This document shows positions 41,355 to 50,574 of a DNA stretch of 64,000 nt, one piece after another. Positions within the stretch are counted from its first letter, which is position 1; each line of letters opens with the position of its first letter. The translations under genes and the position numbers were made by a program. The stretch comes from Bacilli bacterium (GTDB lineage: Bacteria; Bacillota; Bacilli; RF39; UBA660), in contig JAFXUK010000015.1 of the NCBI GenBank assembly GCA_017525015.1, forward strand, positions 62,001 to 126,000, written 5' to 3'. A model generated the notes under the pieces. The model was not told the origin of the DNA, did no database searches, and saw only the letters and a list, made by a program, of their open reading frames with translations.

Positions 41355-43145
41355 ATGGCAGATTTAGATTTCGATTGCGCCTCAATACATTTTGGTTTAA
41401 TTAAATCTGAGGTATTATTAGATACTTTATCATCACTTTCAAAAACTTTTGCTAATACTAATATTTCTAATAGTGAATTAACAACACTTCACTTATTAAA
41501 AGACTCACAGTCTCTTATAGATAACAAAATGACTTCTGCAGTTAAAGAAGTTTATAGAAGATTAACTAATTCAAAAAATATTCTAATAAATATGGATAAA
41601 GAAGCTGAATTATTCTTTGAATATGTAGGAACAGGTTTATTAGATGAAAACCTAAAATTTACTGACATTCCATATTATGATCAAGAGAATTACTACAATA
41701 TTCCATTTGCTAATAGTAATATTGGAAGTTGTGGCTGTGGATACACATCAATGTGTATGGCTTTGTCATACCTAGAAAACAAAATATTAACACCAGATTT
41801 AAGAGCTGGCGAAGTAGACAGATCAGTATATAATCTAGAAAGTAAAATGATGAAAATTGCTGAGCTAGAAGGAGTTAACGTTTATAAAGAAGAATATATT
41901 GATTACAACAAACTAAGAGAACGTTTAGCTGAAGGTAAAATGTGTATTGTTTTAGTTAAAGATCGTTCACATTTCGTTTTATGTAAGGGTGTAACTGATG
42001 ATGGTAGAGTATTAGTTAATGACCCATATGGAAAATGGGCATCAACAGCTCCTTACACTGAAGCCCAACTTCAAAGAGGAAGTAGTGGAATGGTATGGGT
42101 AATAGATCCATATCAAAATGTTGGTGCTGCTAGTAACTCAATAGGAAAGGTATCAGTATCTCAAGACGTTTTATCCGAAATCCAAAGAGCAAATGCCGGA
42201 AAAGGTTATGTTGATATTACTTCAAGAAGATATATAAAAGCGCTTGAAAAATCAACCCAAGCTAGACAATCAGGAGATTATAAAAGTATACTTGGCCCGT
42301 CTGCTGTTGATTTAAGTGGAACAGATCAATCAAATAGACCAAAAGCTGAAACCTTAGCAACAGAACAGGGTGATAAGCAAACAGATAATCCTGTAGATAC
42401 TACATATTATGCTCAACAATTAAGTCACAATTCAGGTGGAACAACCGGAGAAGGATCACCTGTTGGAAATAGTAATCCAAGTAGTCCTGCTCCAAAAGCC
42501 GAAACAGTCGAAAGTCAAATTGTTGAAACATCTAGTGAACCTACTGTTACAACTACTGAAAATATAAGTATTACATCAACAACAAGAACTACTACTAGTA
42601 CAAGTGGTGCAACAAGTATCACAGTAAGAAATTGGTCAACAAAAACACCAATTACAAGTTCAAAAACTACTGCAACATCTACTGTAACAACAGCACCACC
42701 AGCAGCTGGAGAAACACTTACACAAACAATTAATAAATATACATCTCAATCAAGTAATCCAGTTATTCATAGTGAAAGATATACAGTTTCACCATCAACA
42801 CCTTCATCACACATAGATGTTACTCCAAGAAACAATTTAGAAGTTAATAATATGGTACCTGCTGAGGAAGCTGTAGTACATAATACAGGAATTTCTGTAG
42901 AACAACCAATTACTTCAGGACCTAAAGTTAGTGAACCAATTAATGTTAAAGTTGATAGTGAAAGCTTAATTGCAAAAAGTCCTACACCAGAATATGATTA
43001 CAATCTTGTTAAGAATAATCAAATTAGTTCTAACTCAAACGGAACAGATTATAGTAAGTATTTAGGTTTAGCAGCAGGAATACTTGGTACATTAGCTGTA
43101 GGGACTGCAGCTGTAGCATTAATGAAAAAAACAGAAGAAGAATAG
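41355..43145 (+). CDS. C39-like cysteine peptidase with T7SS-type N-terminus and C-terminal membrane anchor
   Basis: 596 aa. Residues 1-95: helical domain without signal peptide, related to the protein at 30129. Residues 104-255: papain-like C39 domain (IPYYDQENYYNIPF; GSCGCGYTSMCMALSYL with probable catalytic Cys128; HFVLCKG with His206; VLVNDPYGKW with Asp223). Residues 260-560: Ser/Thr/Pro-rich, disordered. Residues about 569-590: hydrophobic tail followed by KKTEEE, no LPxTG. Suggests a peptidase displayed at the cell surface through a C-terminal anchor. Six-nt-class gap from the coiled-coil gene, whose partner it may be. Confidence 0.65.
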   Translation: MADLDFDCASIHFGLIKSEVLLDTLSSLSKTFANTNISNSELTTLHLLKDSQSLIDNKMTSAVKEVYRRLTNSKNILINMDKEAELFFEYVGTGLLDENLKFTDIPYYDQENYYNIPFANSNIGSCGCGYTSMCMALSYLENKILTPDLRAGEVDRSVYNLESKMMKIAELEGVNVYKEEYIDYNKLRERLAEGKMCIVLVKDRSHFVLCKGVTDDGRVLVNDPYGKWASTAPYTEAQLQRGSSGMVWVIDPYQNVGAASNSIGKVSVSQDVLSEIQRANAGKGYVDITSRRYIKALEKSTQARQSGDYKSILGPSAVDLSGTDQSNRPKAETLATEQGDKQTDNPVDTTYYAQQLSHNSGGTTGEGSPVGNSNPSSPAPKAETVESQIVETSSEPTVTTTENISITSTTRTTTSTSGATSITVRNWSTKTPITSSKTTATSTVTTAPPAAGETLTQTINKYTSQSSNPVIHSERYTVSPSTPSSHIDVTPRNNLEVNNMVPAEEAVVHNTGISVEQPITSGPKVSEPINVKVDSESLIAKSPTPEYDYNLVKNNQISSNSNGTDYSKYLGLAAGILGTLAVGTAAVALMKKTEEE

Positions 43146-43168
43146 TAGAAATCATCTACTATTTTTTT
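43141..43168 (+). terminator. Terminator after the C39-peptidase gene
   Basis: 9-bp stem AATAGTAGA/TCTACTATT including the stop codon, then T-run. Confidence 0.85.
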
Positions 43169-43195
43169 ATATAATATAAAAGAAGGAGAATTTAT

Positions 43196-43660
43196 ATGGA
43201 AAAAACACTTATAACTTATTTTTCAGCTAGTGGAGTTACGAAAGAAGTTGCTGAAAAGATTGCTACTATAGTTGAAGGAGATTTATTTGAAATAGAACCA
43301 GTAGAAACATATACTGCTGAAGACTTAAATTGGATGGATAAACAAAGTAGAACAACTTTAGAAATGGCTGATAAAGAATGTCGTCCTGCTATTAAAAATA
43401 AAGTAAACAATTTAAATGAATATAACAAAGTAATAATTGGATTTCCAGTATGGTGGTATACAGCACCAAGGATCATTAATACCTTTATTGAAGAAAATGA
43501 TTTGAGTGGAAAAGAAATATACATTTTTGTAACAAGTGGAGGTTCTTCCTTTGGAGGAAGTTTAAAAGATTTGAAAGCTTCTTATCCTAATTTAAACTTT
43601 ATAAATGGAATAAGATTTACTTCAGTTAAAGAACAAGATGTATTAGATTGGATTAAATAA
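43196..43660 (+). CDS. Flavodoxin-like protein
   Basis: 154 aa. FMN-binding loop TYFSASGVTKEVAEKIA (residues 7-23) and PVWWYTAPRIINTF plus TSGGSSFGGS form the flavodoxin fold of the NAD(P)H-quinone-reductase-like group. Probably a small electron carrier or oxidoreductase. Begins a four-gene run (flavodoxin, XTP pyrophosphatase, aldo/keto reductase, HD protein) with gaps of 1-2 nt. ATG after AGAAGGAG. Confidence 0.85.
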   Translation: MEKTLITYFSASGVTKEVAEKIATIVEGDLFEIEPVETYTAEDLNWMDKQSRTTLEMADKECRPAIKNKVNNLNEYNKVIIGFPVWWYTAPRIINTFIEENDLSGKEIYIFVTSGGSSFGGSLKDLKASYPNLNFINGIRFTSVKEQDVLDWIK

Positions 43661-43661
43661 T

Positions 43662-44240
43662 ATGAGCAAAATAGTACTTGCATCAAATAATAAACATAAA
43701 ATCAAAGAATTCAAAGAAATCTTAAAAGATTATGACATATTATCTCTTAACGATATTGAATATTATGATGAAATAGAGGAAACTGGAGAAACGTTTGAAG
43801 AGAATTCTCTTCTTAAAGCAAAAACAATTCATGATTTTCTTAAAGAGAAAGGTCTTGAATATATTGTTGTAGCAGATGATAGCGGACTATGTTGTGAAGC
43901 ATTAAATGGAGCACCAGGAGTATACAGCGCAAGATATGCTGGTAACCATAATGATCAAGCTAATAGAGATAAATTAAGAAAAGAATTAAAAGATAAAGAC
44001 CATACAGCATACTTTAATTGCACAATAGTAGTTTACTATCCAGATGAAACACATAAAGTATTCGTTGGTAAGACATATGGAACCATAATCGATGAAGAAA
44101 AAGGAGATAAATCCTTTGGATATGACTGTATCTTCTTGTCTAAAGATCTAAATAAAACATTTGGTGAAGCAACCGAAGAAGAAAAAAATAGTGTATCACA
44201 TCGTGGCCGTGCAATCGGAGAAATGTTAAAGGAGTTATAA
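43662..44240 (+). CDS. rdgB: XTP/dITP pyrophosphatase (Ham1/RdgB family)
   Basis: 192 aa. House-cleaning enzyme hydrolysing non-canonical purine NTPs. IVLASNNKHKIKEFKEIL (N-terminal SxNxxK motif), VVADDSGLCCEALNGAPGVYSARYAG and the C-terminal SHRGRAI are diagnostic. Starts one base after the flavodoxin stop. Confidence 0.93.
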   Translation: MSKIVLASNNKHKIKEFKEILKDYDILSLNDIEYYDEIEETGETFEENSLLKAKTIHDFLKEKGLEYIVVADDSGLCCEALNGAPGVYSARYAGNHNDQANRDKLRKELKDKDHTAYFNCTIVVYYPDETHKVFVGKTYGTIIDEEKGDKSFGYDCIFLSKDLNKTFGEATEEEKNSVSHRGRAIGEMLKEL

Positions 44241-44242
44241 AA

Positions 44243-45340
44243 ATGGAAAAGAAATTAGGCTTTGGTTGTATGAGACTTCCTATGAAAGAAGGCGAAGTTG
44301 ATTACGATGAATTTAACAAAATGATAGATTATGCTATGGAGCATGGATTCAATTACTTTGATACTGCCCACGGCTATATAAATGGAAAAAGTGAATTAGC
44401 AATAGGTAAATGTCTAGCACCACGTTATAAAAGAGAAGATTATATCTTAACTAATAAACTAACAGAGAATTATTTTAATAAAAAAGAAGACATTAGACCT
44501 TTATTTGAAAAACAACTAGAAGCATGTGGTGTTGAATATTTTGATTATTATCTAATGCATGCTCAAGGGGCTAAAAACTATCCTAAGTTTAAAAAATGTG
44601 AAGCATATGAAGTAGCTCAAGAATTAAAGAAGGAAGGAAAAGTTAAACATGTAGGTTTATCTTTTCATGATACTGCTGACGTCTTAGACATGATTCTAAA
44701 TGAACACCCTGAAATAGAGATAGTTCAAATACAGTTTAACTATATAGACTATCAAGATGCTGGTGTTCAAAGTAAAAAATGTTACGAAGTATGTCGTAAA
44801 CACAATAAACCTATTTTAATCATGGAACCTGTAAAAGGTGGAGGATTAGTTAAACTACCAGAAGAAGCTAAACAAGAATTAGATAAAGTAAATGATAACA
44901 ATTTAAGTTACGCATCATTTGCTATTCGTTTTGCTGCATCTTTTGATGGAGTATATAAAGTATTATCTGGTATGTCTAATCTTGACCAAATGATAGATAA
45001 TGTTAGTTATATGGAAAATTTTAAACCTTTTGAAGATAAAGAATATAAAGCTGTTGAAAAAGTAGCTGAAATATTAAAAAATCTAGGTGGAATTCCATGT
45101 ACAGCATGTCGTTATTGTGTGGCTGGATGTCCTATGAAAATATCTATACCAGACTTGTTCTCTTGTTATAATGCAAAAGTTCAATTTAAAGATTGGAATA
45201 GTGGTATGTATTACGACATTCATACTAGAGAAAATGGCAAAGCATCTGATTGTATAAAATGTAGACAATGTGAACGAGTATGTCCTCAACACTTAGAAAT
45301 ACCAGAATTATTAGAAAAAGTATCTAAAGAATTTGAATAG
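44243..45340 (+). CDS. Aldo/keto reductase with C-terminal 4Fe-4S domain
   Basis: 365 aa. N-terminal AKR barrel (GFGCMRLPM, FDTAHGYINGKSE with catalytic Asp/Tyr, YILTNKL) fused to a ferredoxin-like tail with CTACRYCVAGC near residue 290 and CIKCRQCERVCPQHL near 335, two cysteine clusters. This fusion is common in anaerobes and fits an anaerobic lifestyle. Substrate unknown. Coupled to neighbours. Confidence 0.88.
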   Translation: MEKKLGFGCMRLPMKEGEVDYDEFNKMIDYAMEHGFNYFDTAHGYINGKSELAIGKCLAPRYKREDYILTNKLTENYFNKKEDIRPLFEKQLEACGVEYFDYYLMHAQGAKNYPKFKKCEAYEVAQELKKEGKVKHVGLSFHDTADVLDMILNEHPEIEIVQIQFNYIDYQDAGVQSKKCYEVCRKHNKPILIMEPVKGGGLVKLPEEAKQELDKVNDNNLSYASFAIRFAASFDGVYKVLSGMSNLDQMIDNVSYMENFKPFEDKEYKAVEKVAEILKNLGGIPCTACRYCVAGCPMKISIPDLFSCYNAKVQFKDWNSGMYYDIHTRENGKASDCIKCRQCERVCPQHLEIPELLEKVSKEFE

Positions 45341-45341
45341 T

Positions 45342-46442
45342 ATGACATTCGATGAATTAACAGAAATATTACTATCAGAAAAGCCAAGTGAACAAATTAA
45401 AGCCCACGAACAAGAAATTTTTGCATTAATTCCCGAATTAGAAACTTGTAAAGGTTTTGATCAACACAATCATTGGCATATATATGATGTATATGAACAT
45501 ATTCTTCATGTTGTAGATGAAGTACCTAATACTATATTATTAAGGTTATCTGCCTTATTTCATGATTTAGGAAAACCATCTTCTTTTACTATAGATGAAA
45601 ATGGAGTAGGTCATGCTTACGGTCATTGGAAAGAATCTTGTCGTATCTTTGATGAATTTGCTACAAGAAACGATATTCCTTTACCACTAAAGAAAAGAAT
45701 AGATATATTAGTATATTATCACGACATTCATTTAGAAAAACTAGATGATGAATCATTATTAAAAATAGGTGTTGATAATATAAGACCTTTATTTCAATTA
45801 AAAAGAGCAGATTTACTAGCTCAAAATCCAAAATATCATCATTTGTTAGAAGGTTATAAAGAACAAGAAAATGAAGTCTTATCAAGAATTACTGAATTAA
45901 ATCAAAAAGAATTAGAAAGAATATTACTAAGTGATAATGTTAAAGAAAGTATCAACAATAATATTGACAGACTATTAGAAATAATACCAGAGATAAGACA
46001 CATAGTAGGATTTCCACATAATCATCCCCATCATCATTTAGATGTTTGGAATCATACATTACTAGCTTTATCTTTATCAGAGAAAGATTTAATTACTAGA
46101 TTAACTTTATTATTACATGATATAGGTAAACCATTTTCTTACCAAGACGCAGAAGTAAGACATTTTCATAATCATGCTGAAGTATCAGCAAATATTTCTA
46201 AAGGAATCTTAGAAAGACTAGGTTATCCAAAAGAAATGGTAGAAGAAATAGTCTACTTAATTAGATATCATGATACTGAAATAACAAGAGATGATATTCA
46301 AGAAAAATTAGAACTGACATTAAAAAGATTACATGTTCAAGAATGTGATTCAAAAGCTCATAATCCTGATTATCAAGCTAAAAGATTAGAATACATAGAT
46401 AAGATAAAAAAACTAGTAAATCAACATAATGTTGATAATTAA
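45342..46442 (+). CDS. HD-domain protein with internally duplicated HD modules
   Basis: 366 aa. Two homologous halves: HIYDVYEHILHVVD...RLSALFHDLGKPSSF...GHWKES and HHHLDVWNHTLLALS...RLTLLLHDIGKPFSY...FHNHAEVS. Each has the His, HD and distal His/Asp ligands, so both metal sites look intact. HD modules of this type resemble those of CCA-adding enzymes (phosphohydrolases). A TTG at 45333 could extend it by three residues; the ATG at 45342, one base after the preceding stop, is preferred. Confidence 0.75.
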   Translation: MTFDELTEILLSEKPSEQIKAHEQEIFALIPELETCKGFDQHNHWHIYDVYEHILHVVDEVPNTILLRLSALFHDLGKPSSFTIDENGVGHAYGHWKESCRIFDEFATRNDIPLPLKKRIDILVYYHDIHLEKLDDESLLKIGVDNIRPLFQLKRADLLAQNPKYHHLLEGYKEQENEVLSRITELNQKELERILLSDNVKESINNNIDRLLEIIPEIRHIVGFPHNHPHHHLDVWNHTLLALSLSEKDLITRLTLLLHDIGKPFSYQDAEVRHFHNHAEVSANISKGILERLGYPKEMVEEIVYLIRYHDTEITRDDIQEKLELTLKRLHVQECDSKAHNPDYQAKRLEYIDKIKKLVNQHNVDN

Positions 46443-46445
46443 ATT

Positions 46446-46472
46446 AATGGCATAAAACAATGCCATTTTTTT
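46446..46472 (+). terminator. Terminator after the HD gene
   Basis: 8-bp stem AATGGCAT/ATGCCATT, 6-nt loop, T-run. An extended -10 (TGG TATTAT) and an inverted repeat GAATAG/CTATTC (about 46496-46526) follow in the leader of the SPFH gene. Confidence 0.85.
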
Positions 46473-46565
46473 AATAAATATGGTATTATATTGATGAATA
46501 GTAACGTATTAAAATTATGCTATTCAAATAAATCTTATTTTTATACATGAAAAAGGAGGTATTTT

Positions 46566-47780
46566 ATGGGATTTATTAAAGCATTTACAGGAGCACTAAG
46601 TGGAACTTTCGCTGATCAATGGAAAGATTACTTAATGCCTAAAGCAGGCGTTAATGAAACAGCTGTAATTTTCCAAGCAGTACCACAAGCTCAAAATAAT
46701 GGAGTAGGAGAAAATACTAAAGGATTTAACAACATTATTTCTAACGGAAGTAAAATCGTAGTTCCAGAAGGTACAGCTCTTATTACATTACAAGATGGAG
46801 CTATTACAGGTTTCATTGCTGAACCAGGAGGATATGAATTTAGATCTAATGACCCTAATTCACAATCTATCTTTGCTGGAGATGGTATTTTATCACCATT
46901 AATTAAATCATCATGGGAAAAAGTAAAATTTGGTGGACAACCAGGTTCTCAACAACTAGCATTCTATATTAATTTAAAAGAAATCGCTGGTAATAAATTT
47001 GGAACACCAGAAACAGTTTATTGGGATGACTCATTCCTAGAAACTAGAGCTGGAGGTATTGCAAGAGGATCTTACTCTATTAAAATCGTAGATCCATTAT
47101 TATTCGTAAAACAATACGTTCCAATGAAATATCTACAAAGTGGAGCACCTACTTATGACTTCGCTGATATGGATAATGAATCTGCAAATCAATTATTTGA
47201 CGAATTCGTAGCAACTATTCCAGGAGCAATAGCTAATGCTTCATTAGCTGCACTTGAAGAACAAATTGATACAATGACTTATATCCAAACTCATAAAGTA
47301 GAATTCTCTACAGTTATGGATAACGAATTAGAGACTGAACATAAATGGTCTACTGAAAGAGGTATCAAAGTAGCTAATATCAATATGCTTATTAACTATG
47401 ACGAACCTACTAAAGAAATTCTTGGAACTATTCGTAGTGACGATGCTGAAATCAGAAAAGCTAAGAGACTTGGAAAAGCATTTAGTAATGACATGACAGG
47501 TATGATGGCTGCTGCTTCTGCAGAAGCAATGAAAGGTGCTGCTAAAAACGAAGGTGGCGCTATGCTTGGATTTATGGGTATGGGAATGGCTCAACAACAA
47601 GGAGCTAACATGCTTGGAGCTGCAGGAAATATAGCTTCTCAACAAGCACCAGCTGCACCAGCTGCTGCACCAGCAGAAGATCCAACTGAAAAATTGCTAA
47701 ACGCTAAAAAATTATTAGATGCTGGAGCAATTACTCAAGAAGATTACGATAAATTAAAATCACAAATTTTAGGTATATAG
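46566..47780 (+). CDS. SPFH-domain protein, YdjI / virion-core-like, with SHOCT tail
   Basis: 404 aa, no membrane segment. The conserved N-terminus (MGFIKAFTGALSGTFADQW), the SPFH-like body, an Ala/Met/Gln-rich linker (about 315-370) and a C-terminal SHOCT motif (LLNAKKLLDAGAITQEDYDK) match Bacillus YdjI. YdjI works with YdjG and PspA-like proteins in membrane stress. ATG after AAAAGGAGG. Four bases separate it from the zinc-ribbon gene, its expected partner. Confidence 0.85.
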   Translation: MGFIKAFTGALSGTFADQWKDYLMPKAGVNETAVIFQAVPQAQNNGVGENTKGFNNIISNGSKIVVPEGTALITLQDGAITGFIAEPGGYEFRSNDPNSQSIFAGDGILSPLIKSSWEKVKFGGQPGSQQLAFYINLKEIAGNKFGTPETVYWDDSFLETRAGGIARGSYSIKIVDPLLFVKQYVPMKYLQSGAPTYDFADMDNESANQLFDEFVATIPGAIANASLAALEEQIDTMTYIQTHKVEFSTVMDNELETEHKWSTERGIKVANINMLINYDEPTKEILGTIRSDDAEIRKAKRLGKAFSNDMTGMMAAASAEAMKGAAKNEGGAMLGFMGMGMAQQQGANMLGAAGNIASQQAPAAPAAAPAEDPTEKLLNAKKLLDAGAITQEDYDKLKSQILGI

Positions 47781-47783
47781 CAT

Positions 47784-49667
47784 ATGGCCGAAGGTGAAAA
47801 GAAAAAAGTAACTCCTTCAGCAGAAAAAATAGAAACAACTAAGAAAGAAACAAACCAAAAACCCAAAGTTATAGGTCATGATCCTAAAACAGGAGCTCCT
47901 ATCTTTGATATCAAAGATGGGGAAAAACCTATAGGATTTGATCCAAAAACTGGTGAACCAATTTTTAAAGAAAAAGATGATAATCCAACAGAAGAAAAAG
48001 CTTCAAAGGAACAAATAAAAGAAAAACAAGCAGAAGAATTGTATGAAAAAATGAAGAAGAAAGCACAAGAAGAAGCTGGAATCCAAGAGAAACCAGAAAA
48101 AGTAGCTGAAGAAGCTGCAATGGTATTAGATGAATCTTCTTCAGAGGAAGAAAAACTTCCAGATAACGTAACAGTTAAAGATGGAGTCAAGATTGTTAAA
48201 ACGGATGTCGATTCAAAAGATGGACAAGTTACTTGTCCTCACTGTGGCGCTACAGATATATCTACTAATTTCAATAATGGTAAATTAAGATGTAACTATT
48301 GTCGTCGCGAATTTGATCCAATAAAAGTAAGCGGTTTTGTTGAAGATATCAGTAAATTAGAAGGAAAAGTTGTTGCATCAGGTGCAACAGATATAATTGC
48401 TGATACTAAAGACGTCATTACACTAAAGTGTCAAAGTTGTGGAGCAGAAGTTGTAGTTGATACAGCATCATCTACTCAAGCAAGATGTCACTGGTGTCGT
48501 CATACTTTATCTGTTAATAATCAAATTCCAAATGGAGCTATACCAGACGTTGTATTACCTTTTACAGTAAAAAAAGACGAAGCAAGATATGAAATTGAGA
48601 GATTCGTAGGAAAGAGAAAATTCTTTGCGCATCCTCAATTTGCAAAGGAATTTACTACTGAAAACATAATGGGTGTATATTTCCCATATATGTTAGTAGA
48701 TGTAAATGCACATGCAGCTTTTTCTGGAGAAGGAGAACATCAAACTAGAGCCTATTGGGTAGGATCTGATGAACACAAACAAAGAAGATATGATGCTGAT
48801 TTATATCATGTTGAAAGACATTTTGATATAACTATTAATGGTTTATCAGTAGAATCTAATTCTGATAGACTTAATAGTGCATCATCAGAAAAGACAAACA
48901 ACATTATTAATGCTGTAATGCCTTTTGATATTGAAAATTGTGTTAAATATGATTCTAATTACATAAAGGGATTTACATCTGAAAAAAGAGATGTAAACAT
49001 TGAACAACTAAGACCAGTTGTTCAAACACAGTCTCAAGATATAGCAAGAATTGCTGCTAATGAAACCTTAAAACACTATGATAGAGGTGTATGTTGGGGA
49101 CAAGAAGTCTTTAAAATGAAAGGTGAACAATGGAAAGCAGCATATCTACCAGTATGGTTATATAGCTATCAAGAAAAGAAGGGTAATAAAAGTTTATTAC
49201 ACTACGTTGCTGTAAACGCACGTACTAAAGAGACTATGGGTAGTGTTCCTATCCATATGCCAAAATTAATAATTGTATCTATAATTGTTGAAATACTAGC
49301 AATTTTAGGCTTAATAGTATTATCAGACGTTGATTTTGATTTAAAATATGCTTTAGTATTTACTGGTTTAATCTATTACCTTATTATTTATTCAAAATAT
49401 CGTAATAAAGGAGCCAGACATAGATATGAATTAGAAACTACTCGTAAAATGGATAACATGAAACAAGTAGATGACTTTATAAAAAAAGAAACAGGTCTTT
49501 CTAATTCCAGAATTAGAGGATGTAATAACACCAGAGTTTCTGGTGTAGATGCCGGTAGTCAATTATTTGATTCTCTAGCGCAAGGGAATTTTAAAGGAGT
49601 ATTATCCGGTCAAATAAATCCAACAATTCCAAATGATGACAATCAAGATAATACAATAATAAAATAG
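47784..49667 (+). CDS. Zinc-ribbon membrane protein, YdjG-like
   Basis: 627 aa. Lys/Glu-rich N-terminus with a tandem repeat (IGHDPKTGAPIF and IGFDPKTGEPIF, about residues 31-62). Two TFIIB-like zinc ribbons follow: CPHCGATD...CNYCRREF (about 153-175) and CQSCGAEV...CHWCRHTL (about 215-240). A long middle domain leads to two membrane segments near residues 495-535 and a cytoplasmic tail. Fits YdjG-type partner proteins of SPFH YdjI; longer than the Bacillus protein (about 340 aa). Confidence 0.75.
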   Translation: MAEGEKKKVTPSAEKIETTKKETNQKPKVIGHDPKTGAPIFDIKDGEKPIGFDPKTGEPIFKEKDDNPTEEKASKEQIKEKQAEELYEKMKKKAQEEAGIQEKPEKVAEEAAMVLDESSSEEEKLPDNVTVKDGVKIVKTDVDSKDGQVTCPHCGATDISTNFNNGKLRCNYCRREFDPIKVSGFVEDISKLEGKVVASGATDIIADTKDVITLKCQSCGAEVVVDTASSTQARCHWCRHTLSVNNQIPNGAIPDVVLPFTVKKDEARYEIERFVGKRKFFAHPQFAKEFTTENIMGVYFPYMLVDVNAHAAFSGEGEHQTRAYWVGSDEHKQRRYDADLYHVERHFDITINGLSVESNSDRLNSASSEKTNNIINAVMPFDIENCVKYDSNYIKGFTSEKRDVNIEQLRPVVQTQSQDIARIAANETLKHYDRGVCWGQEVFKMKGEQWKAAYLPVWLYSYQEKKGNKSLLHYVAVNARTKETMGSVPIHMPKLIIVSIIVEILAILGLIVLSDVDFDLKYALVFTGLIYYLIIYSKYRNKGARHRYELETTRKMDNMKQVDDFIKKETGLSNSRIRGCNNTRVSGVDAGSQLFDSLAQGNFKGVLSGQINPTIPNDDNQDNTIIK

Positions 49668-49690
49668 GATTAAAAAATCCTATTTTTTTT
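49662..49690 (+). terminator. Terminator after the zinc-ribbon gene
   Basis: 9-bp stem AAATAGGAT/ATCCTATTT around the stop codon, eight T. Confidence 0.85.
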
Positions 49691-49724
49691 GTTATAATAT
49701 TTAAGGTAGAATAGAGGGAATAAA

Positions 49725-50564
49725 ATGTATAAAGTATTAAAAAATAAAAAGATTAGTCCAAATTCATATTTAATGGAAATAAAAGCTCCATTAGTTATAA
49801 AGAATGCTCTTCCAGGCCAATTTGTAATAGTAATGGCCAAAGAAGATAGCGAAAGAATTCCTCTTACAATATATGATTATGATTTAAGTAAAGGAGTTAT
49901 TTCTGTAATCTATCAAGTAATTGGGGCATCTACTGAAGAATTAACAACTGTTAAAGATGAAATATTTGCTATAGTTGGACCTTTAGGAAAACCAAATGAA
50001 ATATGTGCTAATCCTGAAGAATTTAAAGGTAAAAGAATAGTATATGTTGCTGGAGGTGTTGGTATAGCACCTGTTTATCCACAACTTAAATATTTAACTA
50101 ATAAAGGATTTAAAATAGATGTAATCTATGGATCTAGAGAAAAAGACTTGCTTTTAATTAGAGATAAAGTTGAAGAACTTGCTAATAAAGTAGAATATGC
50201 TACAGATGATGGCTCATATGGTATTAAAGGATTTGTAACAAATATTCTTGAAAAAAATATAAAAGATTATGATATCTGTGTTGCTATCGGACCAGTTATC
50301 ATGATGAAAAACGTATGTGATTTAACTAAAAAATATAATGTTAAAACAATCGTAAGTATGAACCCATTAATGGTTGATGGTAGTGGAATGTGCGGAGCAT
50401 GTCGTTGTGAAATAGAAGGCAAACCTAAATTTGCTTGCATAGATGGACCAGAATTTGATGGTCATAAAGTAAACTTTGATTTAGCTCTTAAAAGAATGAA
50501 CATTTATAAAGAAGAAGAAAAAATCAAATGGGCTGAAATGAAAGAAATTCTTAAGAATAAATAG
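49725..50564 (+). CDS. Ferredoxin-NADP reductase-type subunit (NfnA/SudB-like)
   Basis: 279 aa. FAD-binding ferredoxin-reductase fold (RIPLTIYDYD; AGGVGIAPVYPQLKYL for NAD(P)) with a C-terminal 2Fe-2S cysteine motif GSGMCGACRCEIEGKPKFAC. Same family as dihydroorotate dehydrogenase electron-transfer subunits, but next to a glutamate-synthase-small-subunit-like gene it should be the small subunit of NADH-dependent ferredoxin:NADP oxidoreductase or sulfide dehydrogenase. Confidence 0.85.
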   Translation: MYKVLKNKKISPNSYLMEIKAPLVIKNALPGQFVIVMAKEDSERIPLTIYDYDLSKGVISVIYQVIGASTEELTTVKDEIFAIVGPLGKPNEICANPEEFKGKRIVYVAGGVGIAPVYPQLKYLTNKGFKIDVIYGSREKDLLLIRDKVEELANKVEYATDDGSYGIKGFVTNILEKNIKDYDICVAIGPVIMMKNVCDLTKKYNVKTIVSMNPLMVDGSGMCGACRCEIEGKPKFACIDGPEFDGHKVNFDLALKRMNIYKEEEKIKWAEMKEILKNK

Positions 50565-50574
50565 AGGTGTCAGA

